Assembly (NCBI GenBank): GCA_963575645.1
Contig: OY754466.1
Span: 9,278,001 to 9,342,000, forward strand
Reading direction: 5' to 3'
Length of the DNA stretch: 64,000 nt
Origin: Xanthostigma xanthostigma
Lineage: Eukaryota; Arthropoda; Insecta; Raphidioptera; Raphidiidae
The translations under genes were made by a program, and so were the position numbers. Under the pieces are notes generated by a model. That model had not been told where the DNA came from and did not search any database. It worked only from the letters and a program-made list of their open reading frames with translations. Shown one piece after another: positions 48,001-59,388 of this stretch; the stretch's first letter is position 1, and every line of letters starts with the position of its first letter.

Positions 48001-48285
48001 TTATAAATTGTAAAATAAAATTACAGCCAATTTACGACCGATTTTTTTCTCTCTCTCTATCGCTTACACACAGCACACATCGGCATCTCTGACCAAAGAG
48101 CTAAACAAAAAAAATTACAATATATAAAAGGTAAAAACACACGACAGTCGGTGCAATGAACATGTTTTAATGGTAAGACGAAGGCTACGCAGTCTGACGC
48201 GGAACGTCGAGGCAGACGAGTGCACCGAACGTTATTTTTACCATCGCATCATTTTGTAATAGTAATAATAATATAAGAGTAAAGA

Positions 48286-48632
48286 TCAATCTAGCGGCGT
48301 ATCGGCGGCGCCCCGCGTCGTGGGTGCCAGAATACCGGAAGAGGAGGTACTGTGTTGTGCAGACGAAGTGACGGTTGTCGGCGTTGCGATGTCAAGCAGT
48401 TTGCGCGCCGCATCGGGATTGAATAGCGGATGTTTGAATTTACAGTGCGTTCGAAGATTGTCGCTCCGTGTATAAGTGGCACGGCAGAGAGGGCACTCGT
48501 ATCGACCCGGAAAGTGCACGTGATAGTGGTTCCGGATGTGGGTCACTATTTTCCCGCACAATTTGCATCGGTGCAGGTTGCAGCCACCTGGCAGCTTGTC
48601 AAATGTTAGTCGCATGTGCCAGGCTTTTGAAC
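48286..48632 (-). CDS. Alternative zinc-finger terminal exon (IRNHYHVH type) with Ser/Thr-rich tail
   Basis: Acceptor GGTTATTTTGCAG precedes 48632, phase 1. The exon encodes a lead of about 20 residues containing SKAWHMRLTFDKLPGG, then CKLCGKIVTHIRNHYHVH (C-x2-C-x9-H-x3-H) and CPLCRATYTRSDNLRTHCKFKH (C-x2-C-x12-H-x4-H). A tail of about 46 residues rich in Ser, Thr and Ala ends TPLD. It is the closest sibling of the exon at 29278. The tail, absent from that sibling, may carry isoform-specific activity. Confidence 0.85.
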
Positions 48633-49001
48633 CTGCAAAATAACCAAAATAAACTACTTTAGATCAACTGATTGCCTTCTTTTTGTTTTATCGATCTTTC
48701 TAATGTCAGCCATTTTATTAATGAATCAAATACGGCTTTAAAACGGTGTATGATACGTTACCTACAGTTCTATATTGCTAACTTGTATACTGGGTTGCTG
48801 AGCGCATTGTCGGAAAATCTGATTTGACAATTAGCGAGTATACATCGACTGTAGAATTTCAAATCAATCTTGTCAAAAGAATAACTGATCGACTGAAACG
48901 ATATTCGAAATATTTTTCTACGTAGTTTGATCAAAATTAAGCTTGAAAAACGATCTTTTTCTAAGTAGAAGACATACTTTGTTGAGTACAATCTAATGTT
49001 A

Positions 49002-49505
49002 TGCCGGCACTTCACATGGCTATTTGTATTTGTGTATTTGGCATATTTGGCAAACAATTACCAAGTGTGGGCAGTCTATTTGACAAAGTGTTGGCCTTAT
49101 TTGCCTATTTGACAAATAAGGCCAATACCAAATACGCGTTACCGTGCGCTTGTCGGTTTTTCGAGGCACATCAAAGAAGGCAAATACGCAAATAAATCGT
49201 CCACACAATGGCCATATTCAGAAGCGCACGCGCCGTGAACCTGTACGGACGTGCAGTATTTTTGTGTCTGTGCTGTGAGCGAGAACTGGAACAATTACTA
49301 TTGAAAATGAATTGGGACAATGAAACAGTGCTAAAATTCCTGGAATTTTGAACCTTGCGTTCTGCTGCCAAATGTTTGTGTGTTTGCTATTTGAGTGCAT
49401 GTGTGGATGGTCGTATTTGCCTCTATTTGCCTTGAACGTCATATATTTTGCCAAATACAACAAACACCCAATAGCGAACACAAATAGCCATGTGAAGTTC
49501 CACCT
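49002..49505 (+). mobile_element. Harbinger-type MITE family, copy 2
   Basis: It starts TGCCGGCACTTCACATGGCT and ends GTGAAGTTCCACCT, flanked by TTA at 48999-49001 and 49506-49508. The body is the same as copies 1 and 3 with scattered substitutions and small deletions. Open frames through it are by-products. Confidence 0.9.
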
Positions 49506-50721
49506 TTATAATAGAGAGTTTGACTTTCTCCATTACAAAAAATGTAATTAGATGTTTAGAATCCAAGGTCATTATCAAATTAGATTTTCTGATCTAGTTT
49601 CTAATACTTTCTGGAACCCAGCATTAAGCTAAAATAAATAAAATAACAATCTTTATGCAAAAACTATCAAAAATACTGGCATATATTAAATAAAACCACA
49701 CTTTACATTTGAACTTGTTTCTTTTTTAATTTTTAGAACATTTTTTGAATCAATTTTTCTCTAATATATATTTTTATAAAATAATTGCTGAAGAGATTGG
49801 TTGACTATTAAAAGATAACAAATCATACACCTTTGACTATTTCATTATTTTTTTAAGCCATTTATGCTAAACAAAATTTCAGTTTGATAATTTGATTTTA
49901 ACTATCATTTGTCTTTTTTAATTAGATGGTAACAATACAAAAAAAAAAAGTATTTTGAATTAACGAAAAACTATTAAAAACAAATTTTACGAAGCGTTTT
50001 TTTTTTTAAACCAGACAAAAAATTTAATTGTTAATCAAGCAGTGCAAAAACATTCACAAAAAAAAAGTAGTTATTACAAATTTACAACGTAAAGCAGCCA
50101 TAAGAAAAATGGAATGTTATTTGCCATAAAATCGTTTATAAGAATTATACTTGACAAAAAAAAAACATAAAGCCTGAATAATGAAATTTTTACTGTTAGG
50201 TAAATTAAATCATTAGCGGACGCAACAAATTTCCAAAAACGGAAAAAATTGATCTCAAGGTCATTTTAGCTGCTGCAATAAAAAAAAAATTACATCAGTA
50301 CGTTAAAAAAAAAAAAAAAAAACATGAATTTTGGAAAATAATTTGTCTGATTTTGAATTAATTTCACGTTAGAATATAGCGTAAGCCGTTGACCGGATGT
50401 AGAAAAATAAAAAGTCTCTTAATTACGAAGTTGGAATTTCCAAAATCCAAATTTAAAAAAAAAATGTTCTTTTCAATCTCCGATGATATCGTTAATGTAA
50501 TAATTTTCATTAATAAAAGCAGATTTATTCTTTTAACTTACACCGGTAAGTGGGTTTAAAAAAACTACATAATATATTTGTAAGTGTCAATATAAAATTG
50601 ATGTGCGATATTTTTATTTGAATCGGATGTCATAAAAGATTTTTTTATTATTAAGCGCAATATTTTAACAAAAATTAAAAACAATAAACGTCAAGTGTTT
50701 ACGCTCTATTCCGTCATAATA

Positions 50722-51299
50722 GTCAGAGTGCCCGTCGGCAAAAATTTTATTGCTACATTACTCTTCCCAAACGTTGTATATGGCTTCATTAAGCCTAGTC
50801 TGACACCTATTTCCTCTATGGCTTTTCTTGATTTTGGGGCCTTTTCCCTATAAACTTTCCGAAAGATGTCGTTTTGACGACATGTAAAAATTTATAGATA
50901 CTGTTTGGTTTTTTAATTGGATAGCTTAAAAACTTCAACCAAAACGCTAAAATAATGTTCTCTGACAAATAACATGAACCATTTAAAATGTCTAACACCT
51001 CGAATATGTCGACAGATTCGAGGTGTCAGATATTTTAAATGGTTCATGTTATTTGTCAGAGAGCATTATTTTAGCGTTTTGGTTGAAGTTTTTAAGCTAT
51101 CCAATTAAAAAAAACAAACAGTATCTATAAATTTTTACATGTCATCAAAACGACATCTTTCGGAAAGTTTATAGGGAAAAGGCCCCAAAATCAAGAAAAG
51201 CCATAGAGGAAATAGGTGTCAGACTAGGCTTAATAAAGCCATATACAAAGTTTGGGTAGAGTATGTATCAATAAAATTTTTGCCGACGGGCACTCTGGC
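50722..51299. repeat. 578-bp foldback element with TA target duplication
   Basis: The arms run from GTCAGAGTGCCCGTCGGC inward for about 280 bases and are almost perfect reverse complements. The turn lies near 51000, around TCGAGGTGT motifs. TA flanks both sides (50720-50721 and 51300-51301), as in Tc1/mariner-type insertions. Nothing is encoded. Confidence 0.88.
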
Positions 51300-51896
51300 T
51301 ATAAGTGGTTGTTCCGATTAAACAAATTATGTGTCGTCCGATACATAACACACTTTGTTCATACGATCAATGTTCGGTCCGTAAAAATATAATTCGAATC
51401 AAATTTTCAATTTTGAAATCTCACATAAATGGCAATAGAAGTGAAACTTACCGTTTTAAAATTTACAGAATTTACAGTTAATGTTAGACATGAATTCACA
51501 AAAAGAATTTCTAGAAATTTTGAAAATATCGAAACATTTCCAATCCCTCGTTTTTCTAAACACGACACATTTTTTCACAGTAATATAAAAATCGCCTTGA
51601 ATGTAAAAAAATACGGGTCAAGATCAGGCAAAAAAGTGACCACACGAAATTCATGTAATTATAAAATGGCTGCTACGTTTTAATTAAAATAATCGAAATG
51701 ATAAATAAATAAGTAGAAACTGAACAAGCAATCGACTCTGAAGCGTATTTTGGTTATAATATTATAAAAGGTTCAGAAGCTGACAACCGGTAGGTAAGTA
51801 AATAAATAAAATGATTGGATGATAGCGATGACAATGTGAGAACCGATTATCCACCACCAGAATATATTATCGACAACCGTCTCGTTTTATGTCTAA

Positions 51897-52409
51897 TGTC
51901 GGCACTTCACATGGCTATTTGTATTTGTGTATTTGGCAAACAATTACCAAGTGTGGACAGTCTATTTGATAAAGTGTTAGCCTTATTTGCCTATTTGACA
52001 AATAAAGTCAATACCAAATACGCGTTACCGTGCGCTTGTCGGGTTTTTTAGGCATATCAAAGGAGTAAAATAGGCAAATAAACCGTCCACACAATGGCCA
52101 TATTCAGAAGCGCACGCGCCGTGAACCTGTACGGACGTGCAGTATTTGCAGTATTTTTGTGTCTGTGCTGTGAGCGAGAACTGGAACAATTACTATTGAA
52201 AATAAATTGGGACAATGAAACAGTGCTAAAATTCCTGGAATTTTGAACCTTGCGTTCTGTTGCCAAATGTTTGTGTGTTTGCTATTTGACTGCCATGTGT
52301 GGATGGTCGTATTTGCCTCTATTTGCATGTTTGTCTGGAACGTCATATATTTTGCCAAATACAACAAACACCCAATAGCGAACACAAATAGCCACGTGAA
52401 GTGCCACCT
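51897..52409 (+). mobile_element. Harbinger-type MITE family, copy 3
   Basis: It starts TGTCGGCACTTCACATGGCT and ends GTGAAGTGCCACCT, with TAA at 51894-51896 and 52410-52412. It is only 2.4 kb from copy 2 and in the same orientation. Confidence 0.9.
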
Positions 52410-52558
52410 TAAGACCGTCGAGTAAAGAAGTAGTTTGACCACAAGTACGTCGGCGCGGAAGGGGAATGGAATCGCTTGTCTAGAATTCTGCAAAACCATA
52501 GGCAGAGAGCTGACAAGATGTTTCCGCGTAGTGGGCGACGCCATTAGCGACAAGAAAA

Positions 52559-53107
52559 AAAAATTGGTTGTCTGTAAAGTCGGTTTACGGACGATAGTTT
52601 TACGTGATAACGTATTCCGTAATACATAACCTAAACCTCCCAAAATTTGGTTTCAATCCGCTTATCCTTGGTGTCGGAATGATAAGAAATGTCAAAAGTG
52701 ACGTTTGCAACTTACAAAGTATTATGTTCTAATAATAATTAGTTATTCCAATACTTAACTTAGAAGGCCTTGCATTTCACAATATACTAATGTCAAAAAA
52801 TTGAATGCATTTATACAGCTATTTTTCTATATAAATTTGTATAAAATATTTTTCTATATAAATTTGTATAAAAAAACTGTTTAGGCAAATTCTGTTATAC
52901 GAAATCTATGTAAAATGTTCTCCTCTTTCGTTTAAGACTGGTTTCAAACCGATCTGATTTAAATTGAGCGAGAAATTATCAAAAAGCGTCAGGCGGAACG
53001 TTACGCGTTATGCGTTACGCGTTACACTTTTTCGTACATGCAGCCGGTGTTTTATCAATTTATAATATTGGTGATTCATCAATTTATAAGACGTTATCAC
53101 GTCAAAA
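52559..53107 (+). mobile_element. Unclassified non-autonomous element, copy 4
   Basis: Left end TTGGTTGTCTGTAAAGTCGG at 52564; right end with CATCAATTTATAAGACG and ACGTTATCACGTCAAAA at about 53079-53107. The interior is the longest of the five copies, and the segment before the right end contains a partial duplication of CATCAATTTATAA. Confidence 0.7.
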
Positions 53108-53902
53108 ACAAAAATATTTTTTGGACACCCTCTGCTTTTCATGTCTGGATAGCGATCGTGAAATGACACATTTAACACTCGTCAACAAACAATAGCGAGC
53201 TTCATTTGCACTTGTTTGTATACTACAAGAATGACGTCACGGCAGGTAACATGGCGGCTCGTGTTTTCGTGTCAACTTATATATTTAAAATTTTGAGTGT
53301 TGTTTTATTCTGTAGAACGATTATATTTATGCGAAATAAAAATTCCTGTAGACTAATACTACCACAATATGAACATTTTAAGACAATTTGGAACATAAGT
53401 CATTTAACATACTAGCCTTGTAATGTAAAGTTATTGTATCTACGCATGTCATTTGTTCATCTTACAACTAAAACAAAAGCTATCTGTTTTTGCAAACATT
53501 CTTGTAATAAAAATACAGCAGATTAAGATATTAGTTCTTTACGTTTTCTGTTCCCAATTTTTATTCTGTTCTTAGCTAATAAATAACAATTTTGTCGCAT
53601 AATAAAAAAAAAAAACAAAAAATGTTGCATTTTATACCTTTTATTTATATAATATAAATACAGGGCTGTTTATGTATTTACAAGTTATATTTTACAAACT
53701 TATATTTTATGTACAGTTATTTAGGGCATCCGTTATATATATATAAAATAAAAAAAAAATATTATAACTAGATGCACGTATACAGAGAGAATGGTAGTTT
53801 AAGATTTCTGATTTATAGAAACTATAAAAAATAATGAATAAATTTCACTGCAATTAATACGAAAGATCTTTCCGAAATCCAATATTTTAACACTTTGGCG
53901 GA

Positions 53903-53986
53903 CAAACCGGCTTAGACCGTCATAAACAAAACTTCAAAAGTCTGACACGACGGCTGAAGCCGTCGTATACTACGGAACGTTTTATA
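53903..53986. repeat. 83-bp dispersed repeat with hairpin, copy 2
   Basis: Nearly identical to 3768-3850, including the ACGACGGC/GCCGTCGT stem; the loops differ by one base (TGAC against TGAA). Confidence 0.7.
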
Positions 53987-54446
53987 GCCAGACGGGTGTA
54001 GCAGTCTATTTTCCAGTATAGAATACATACCCTGTGTGCTCTGTGTCACCGTACAAATATCTACTAAGGCAATATTGTCACAACATAACAACTTTTAAAA
54101 GTAATTCAAACATATGAAAAAATTAGTGTCAAAATTGGAACAAAACTGAATTTTTAAGTGTACGTCAAAGTGTTAAAAAACAATTTTATGCTCTCATTTT
54201 CGACTAGATAAATTTCTGAACGTACTGTTCAAATATTCAATTTAACCTTCTTCGATGAAGCGGAATTTATTGTCGTTTTACTAAATTACAAAGAAATAAT
54301 TACTAATAATTAAAAAATCCAATTGTAACAGTCTATGTTCACTTGTTTAAAATTGTATCACGTCTTATCTCTATAATAACTGCCAGTTGCAATCCTGTAG
54401 CTAGATTTAACGTTTCCAAATGGCAACATTTTTAAAAATTCAACTA

Positions 54447-54764
54447 CAGTAGAACGCAGATTATCCGAATTAATTGGGACCGCGGTCGATTCGGACAATC
54501 GAAAATTCGGATAATCGGACATGTAGTGTCTTGCCTCTAGCTTTCAACCATAACAGTTGAAATATGTCTGGACTCCAGCGAGTTCCAACTTCGACGTGTG
54601 CTGATACCGTTGTAGCGTCTACACGGCAATTGTCACTCGCATTTTTGTATTCTTGCGTCCCCACAAAACTTGTTTTTATTGAAAAATTACTTGGTTTTAA
54701 TTTTTTATATTACGCTTAGGACCGATTCGGATAATTGGCAATTCGGTTAATTGGCGTTCTACTG
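54447..54764. mobile_element. pogo/Tigger-like MITE
   Basis: The left end CAGTAGAACGCAGATTATCC and the reverse complement of the right end CAGTAGAACGCCAATTAACC match over the terminal 11 bases and partly beyond. TA flanks both sides (54445-54446 and 54765-54766). The CAGTAGAAC...ATTATCCGAATT pattern is typical of pogo/Tigger-type ends. Confidence 0.75.
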
Positions 54765-56319
54765 TAAGTATAATTTTTTTCCGTCACTTTACAGTTAAAA
54801 CGACACTGTTTCTGTATAATTTTCGTATTAAATATTCAGTAGTTCATAAAAGGATATTACGGGTAACATTGGTAAGTCATAAAATGCGTTAACAAATGTT
54901 TAGAACAAGCATACGGTTGACAAACGAGCAAATGTTGAATGAATATAATGCAAAAAAAAAAATGTACACGGCAGTAGTAACTGCAGGTTGATTCACATTA
55001 GATTTAGATTTATTTGGGGTGATAAGACATTTTTATATCTCACAAATACTGCGACCTAGAAGATCTTTTGTGCATCCCCTATAATAGTATTATTCCCAGT
55101 CTGGTAGAATGCTTTTGATTCACATACCGCGCGAAGCGATTTTAATGAAGAGAAGTCTACACGTATCCACCTGAATTCCAGTTGCGTCAATAAATACCGG
55201 CCGGAATTGTATGACGCGACCGAGTACAAAAATACAAGACAATGCTACCGATATTACCGATTACGCGGCAATATCCTACCGATTACGCGGCAATATCCGT
55301 TGGCGTTCATAACAAAATTTGTCAATTCATATAATATTGGTCATAAATTAAGTCATTGTTTATTGGCTACATAACATATCAAAATGAGATTATTTTTATC
55401 TATGTAAAATGCTTAATAAGAAAATGACACGCATACATTATTATGCTGTACCTACGAATGAATTTCATTTCGATACATTTTTATATTCATTAACTCAGTT
55501 GACACCAAGTGAATAAGAACAAAATAAAATAATAATTCTAAAGTTCAATGACTTGTATTATTTCAATTCCCTTAATCCTACTAACGATATCATACAAAAT
55601 TACTGGTTATAGCTTTGTTCCGACACACCGCCAAACTAGTTGAAGAACCGTCGAGTACACGCGCAGAACGAAAGTATCGTTAGCTATTAACTAATAGTTA
55701 TTGGCGTAACTAGTAGTCTAAGTCATTCATCGCGCTGACAGGTCATGACTTAGCCTACAAGTTACGCCCATAATTGTATTTTATTCAACAATTGCGCGTT
55801 ATTCATGTTTTATTTATTGTTATTAATGAGATGTTGTAAATATCTATTTATTTCTTTATAAAAAAAACTGTCAATACTAACAGCACCAAACAGCACGATT
55901 CAATGTTTTGGTTTGAGGTTAGCCGGTTATGAATAAACTCCATGTCGAAAACATTCGGCCTCTCAATTTTAGCCTCAATGGGTAACAACGGAGTTGTTGT
56001 TACCTACTATTTCATTACGACTCAGAAAATAGTTACGTTTATTTTCATTACTCCACAATGGCCGAGCTAGTAGGAATTTTCATTGAGTTATGACAAGTAA
56101 TTGTCACCAGTCGGTAAATGGCTATTTAGGGTTCGGTTTTTAGGCATGATAAAACATGAATAGCGCGCATGAGTTGAATAAAATATTTATTAGAAGTTGG
56201 CTGTTCCAACGTAACATTTAACGATACGCGAATCAGTCAGTCAGAGGATTTTTGTTGAAGAGTTAACCAGAGACGCGCGTAGCGCACGAATCACGAAATA
56301 TTGATAGAAGGAGTCCTAA

Positions 56320-56652
56320 TCAGGGCCGGATTTCCCATAAGGCAATGTAGGCTCCCGCCTAGAGCGGCAAATTTTTAGGGGCGGCAAAAATCAGAGTTGA
56401 AAAAAATATGTGTTTGAAAAAATATAAGGTCAAGTCAAAATTTTTTTTGCGATCACGTAATTTCATTAACTAAATTTTTTCAAGCAAATATTGATTTTTT
56501 TCCAATTTTCAATTTGAATTTCCCGCTGAGAATTAGCTTAATACCAACCTCCATGCAACTGACATGAAAAAAAAAAACTCAGTGAGACCTCAATTAGAGG
56601 GGCGGCACAATTTACTCTGCCTAGGGGCGGCCAAATTGTAAATCCGGCCGTG
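56320..56652. mobile_element. hAT-type MITE with CAGGGCCGGATT ends
   Basis: The terminal inverted repeats CAGGGCCGGATTT and AAATCCGGCCGTG pair with one mismatch. The flanking octamers GTCCTAAT (56312-56319) and ATCCTTAT (56653-56660) agree at 6 of 8 positions, consistent with an aged hAT target duplication. The interior mentions GGGGCGGC repeatedly but encodes nothing intact. Confidence 0.75.
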
Positions 56653-56705
56653 ATCCTTATGTAATGTCTAATAAGTTATTTCGATTTGATTGATAAGTCT
56701 TTCAA

Positions 56706-56967
56706 GCCTCCACTACACACGTGGCCAGCACCGCCACTCAAATAAGTGCCTATCATCGCCGCGATGATTGCCTAGCCCTCCACACAATCGTGCCGGTCCG
56801 ATTGTGTGTACGGGCGCACGATGCTGGCCACGCATTCCTTTGATATACCGACAATCAACCGATTACTGCCGATTACGGGCGATTATGTCCACGCACCGAC
56901 GAATATGCCCTCTACACAATCGTGAGTGCCTGTAAGTGGCGGTGCTGGCCACGTGTGTAGTGGAGGC
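56706..56967. mobile_element. MITE with perfect 33-bp terminal inverted repeats
   Basis: The ends begin GCCTCCACTACACACGTGGC and continue as exact reverse complements for 33 bases in all. The element is GC-rich for this window, with internal CACACAATCG motifs in both orientations. The style is Harbinger-like, but no 3-bp duplication could be read. Confidence 0.8.
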
Positions 56968-57927
56968 ATTATAGATATAGTGCGTTACTTTGCACGAAGT
57001 GCATTTAAACCGATATAACCATTGAGTAAACGTTACGTCCTGAACATCAGCGCTATACGTGTTCAAAAAATGAACTATCATGTGGATCTGTTTTTGTGGT
57101 CGCAAAAATCATGAAAAAGTATGCCGTTCGGACTAGTTCCAATCTACACTTCGTAGTACGAATAAAAAATAAATGATTGCTCTCGATTCTATCGAGACGT
57201 CGGTGTGAAACAAATTAAAAAGAGCTATTTTGCTAATTTTACTAGCAAAAGTGTTTAGGAATAACAATTTTTCATACATTCTTCGCATTAATACATGAAA
57301 TGCAAGTTTGAATTTCGAATGTTTCTTTAAAAAAAACTGAATGTTTTTTTTTATTATTTTGATGTCGAGTTGCACAATGCATTAAAAGACAATCGGTGTT
57401 GATAATGACCTTACATCCTAACTATTCAATTAGTTTTTATGAACGTGCGGAAGGTTTGAGATTAAAAAATATCGTTTTACAAGCTACATTTTTGAATAAA
57501 AATGTCTAGAAAAATGTAATTTTGAAGGGAGAGTTGCTAAAAAAAAGTGCGTTAAAACATAAAACATGTACACATAATTTAAAAAAAAATAATGCTGCAA
57601 TCTTCGAGAGAAAAAATTTAAAATTCTAAAATTCTTCATTAATAAACGAATATTTGACATCATAATCTAATATGAACCAGATTTTCTGACAACGCATTGG
57701 GAAATCCAGCTTATAATAATAATAATTATGGCACTCAAAACTGCTTTATATAAATTAAATTTTAATCCACTCATTTGCAGTCAATAATTAATTTTATACT
57801 GAAGTATCAGTTTGCTAGTACAAGGAACGAGGATATTGGATCGGGTGATATAAGAGATTGGGAGAGAGCACAATAAGCCCTAGAGGTCGCGGTGTTCCCG
57901 GTGACAAGCCGACTTCCGTTAATAAAA

Positions 57928-58431
57928 AAAAAGACGGGTTGCACTCCGGGAGTGCCGGCGGAAATGAAAACCTAGATGTACTTAAACTAAATTTCGCTAG
58001 TAGCAATATAAGTTACATGCAGTGCAAAAAATTATAAGCTATAAGCTTTGACAAAACATTAAGAGATGTCGCTATGCATCCAGGTTTCGTAAAACTACAC
58101 ATTTATAAAATTACATGCAGCCAGTCACTGGATGTAATTTTTTAAATTTGTAGTTTTACGAAACCTGAGTACATGGCGACATCTCTTAAGGTTTTGTTAA
58201 AACTAATAGCTTATAATTTTTTGCACTGCATGTAACTTATATTGCTACTGACATCTAGCGAATTTTTGTATATGTACTGCCGAAGCAAGTACGGTAGACC
58301 GTCTGAACAACTCGTCAGGGTCACGTGACCCTGACGCCTGACGCGTCAGATCTGACGCGAGTTTAACATTTTTTACCCATTACAAAAAAAGTGTACAACG
58401 CCGCTAAAGAAGTTTTCACTTCAAAAAGAGT
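57928..58431. repeat. Dispersed repeat with inner palindrome, copy 1
   Basis: The left end AAAAGACGGGTTGCACTCC...GAAATGAAAAC and the right end CGCCGCTAAAGAAGTTTTCACTTC recur at 59114-59388. Between them, 57989-58267 is a near-perfect palindrome with arms sharing TAGCAATATAAGTTACATGC. The right end lies about 110 bases downstream, in transcript sense, of the zinc-finger stop at 58541. Confidence 0.7.
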
Positions 58432-58540
58432 CTCAGTTTATATTTGTTGACTGTAACGTAACTGCGAAAACAATTTTCATTTGTTGTTGAAATTAGAACT
58501 GTCTCGATTCTCCGCACAAAACCTAATGATCACACCGAAG

Positions 58541-58917
58541 CTAATCGTTGTTGGAAACGTCTCCGAAACTATTGCCGACCGCCATACCATCGGCGTTGTT
58601 AGAATTCGGTTCGAGTTCCTGGTTTAAAAAAGTCAAACCCGACGAGGAGGATGAGGAGGCAGAGTTCTGTTTGACTGGCGGCGGTCCTCCTTGATCCCAC
58701 GCGACGTACGGATGTTTGAGCCTTACGTGCACCTTATAGTTATCCCTTCGCGTGAAGATCTGTCTGCAGACGCGGCAAATGATATTCTGCGGCCGATGGC
58801 TGGCAGCGTGATGCCACCGATTACGGACCGTCTTGCCGCACAGCCGGCACGTGTGGAGCGATGCGGCGTGAGGCGATCGATCGAACAGGCTAGCGTAGTT
58901 CCAGCGCGCGCCCCACG
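58541..58917 (-). CDS. Alternative zinc-finger terminal exon (NRWHH type) with Ser-rich tail
   Basis: Acceptor GTTGTGTTGCAG precedes 58917, phase 1. The exon encodes WGARWNYASLFDRSPHAASL (after one split residue), then CRLCGKTVRNRWHHAASH (C-x2-C-x9-H-x3-H) and CRVCRQIFTRRDNYKVHVRLKH (C-x2-C-x12-H-x4-H). A tail of about 60 residues with a run of six or more serines, then acidic and Asn-rich sequence, ends DVSNND before TAG-type termination at 58541. It is more GC-rich than its surroundings, as expected of coding sequence here. Open frames on the opposite strand are shadows. Confidence 0.86.
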
Positions 58918-59113
58918 CTGCAACACAACACAACATACCAACCGTCAGACAACCTCTTTGTTCAAAGTCGAACCACACTTACACTATATTGTCAAAGTTT
59001 AAGCAAGGGGGAAAAAAAACACTTTTCCACTCTTAAAAATAAGACTTCACACAAAAATATAGAGTTCTACATTCATAACCTTATTATTTTCTATTTTACT
59101 TCACTACAGATTA

Positions 59114-59388
59114 TTAAAAAGACGGGTTGCACTCCGGGAGTGCCGGCAGAAGTGAAAACTTGAATATTAACGTCTTACGAATTTTCGATCAAAATGGTTT
59201 ATATCATAGATTGCATTTTTATGTACGATATTTCAACGCTAGATGTCTAACGTTGTATAAACAATTACTATCACTTAGAGAGTTTTCTCGCTCACCCAGT
59301 TCTTACTTTTTCTGACGCGAGTAACATTTTTTACCCTTTACAAAAAAAGTGTACAACGCCGCTAAAGAAGTTTTCACTTCAAAAATTG
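59114..59388. repeat. Dispersed repeat, copy 2 (without inner palindrome)
   Basis: It shares AAAAGACGGGTTGCACTCC and CGGGAGTGCCGGC at the left and TCTGACGCGAG...GTGTACAACGCCGCTAAAG at the right with 57928-58431, but its middle is unrelated or diverged and lacks the palindrome. The terminal GAAGTGAAAAC and GTTTTCACTTC are inverted repeats. Confidence 0.65.

Larger units (their letters stand above)
33959..48285. other. 14-kb intron-like gap inside the zinc-finger array
   Basis: No zinc-finger exon or other gene was recognised over this distance, much longer than the other gaps. It holds an element copy at 36197-36340, a palindromic GC-rich motif at 38965-39000, a 660-bp palindrome at 40195-40858, MITE candidates at 41392-41837 and 42799-42957, a palindrome with tandem repeats at 43310-44005 and a tandem duplication at 44768-45075. 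A diffuse inverted-repeat segment lies around 37500-38030. Very short exons could have been missed. Confidence 0.5.
48633..58540. other. Intron-like stretch between zinc-finger exons, dense in transposons
   Basis: No gene recognised. It contains Harbinger-type copies 2 and 3, a 578-bp foldback element (50722-51299), an element copy (52559-53107), the second 83-bp hairpin repeat (53903-53986), a pogo-like MITE (54447-54764), a hAT MITE (56320-56652), a MITE with 33-bp ends (56706-56967) and a palindrome-bearing repeat (57928-58431). A 22-bp tandem duplication lies near 55257-55302, and inverted arms sharing GGCGTAACT at about 55692-55776. Confidence 0.55.

Noticed and set aside
52104-52643. 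179-residue open frame on the minus strand
   Set aside because: It runs through a Harbinger-type MITE and into the neighbouring element copy; the same peptide shadows occur in the other MITE copies with frameshifts, so it is not a gene.
53206-53415. Short gene starting near AACATGGCGGCTCG at about 53246
   Set aside because: The local start context and a nearby TGACGTCA look promoter-like, but the peptide has no recognisable domain, no splice donor follows and the preceding sequence is a mobile element.
56863-57105. Minus-strand frame containing F-K-C-T-S-C followed by histidines, resembling a zinc finger
   Set aside because: The frame overlaps the MITE at 56706-56967, has no acceptor in phase 1 and lacks the finger consensus after the second Cys. 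Chance pattern.
58691-59002. Open frames opposite the zinc-finger exon at 58541
   Set aside because: These are antisense shadows of a GC-rich coding exon; the minus-strand frame has the finger residues and a proper acceptor.
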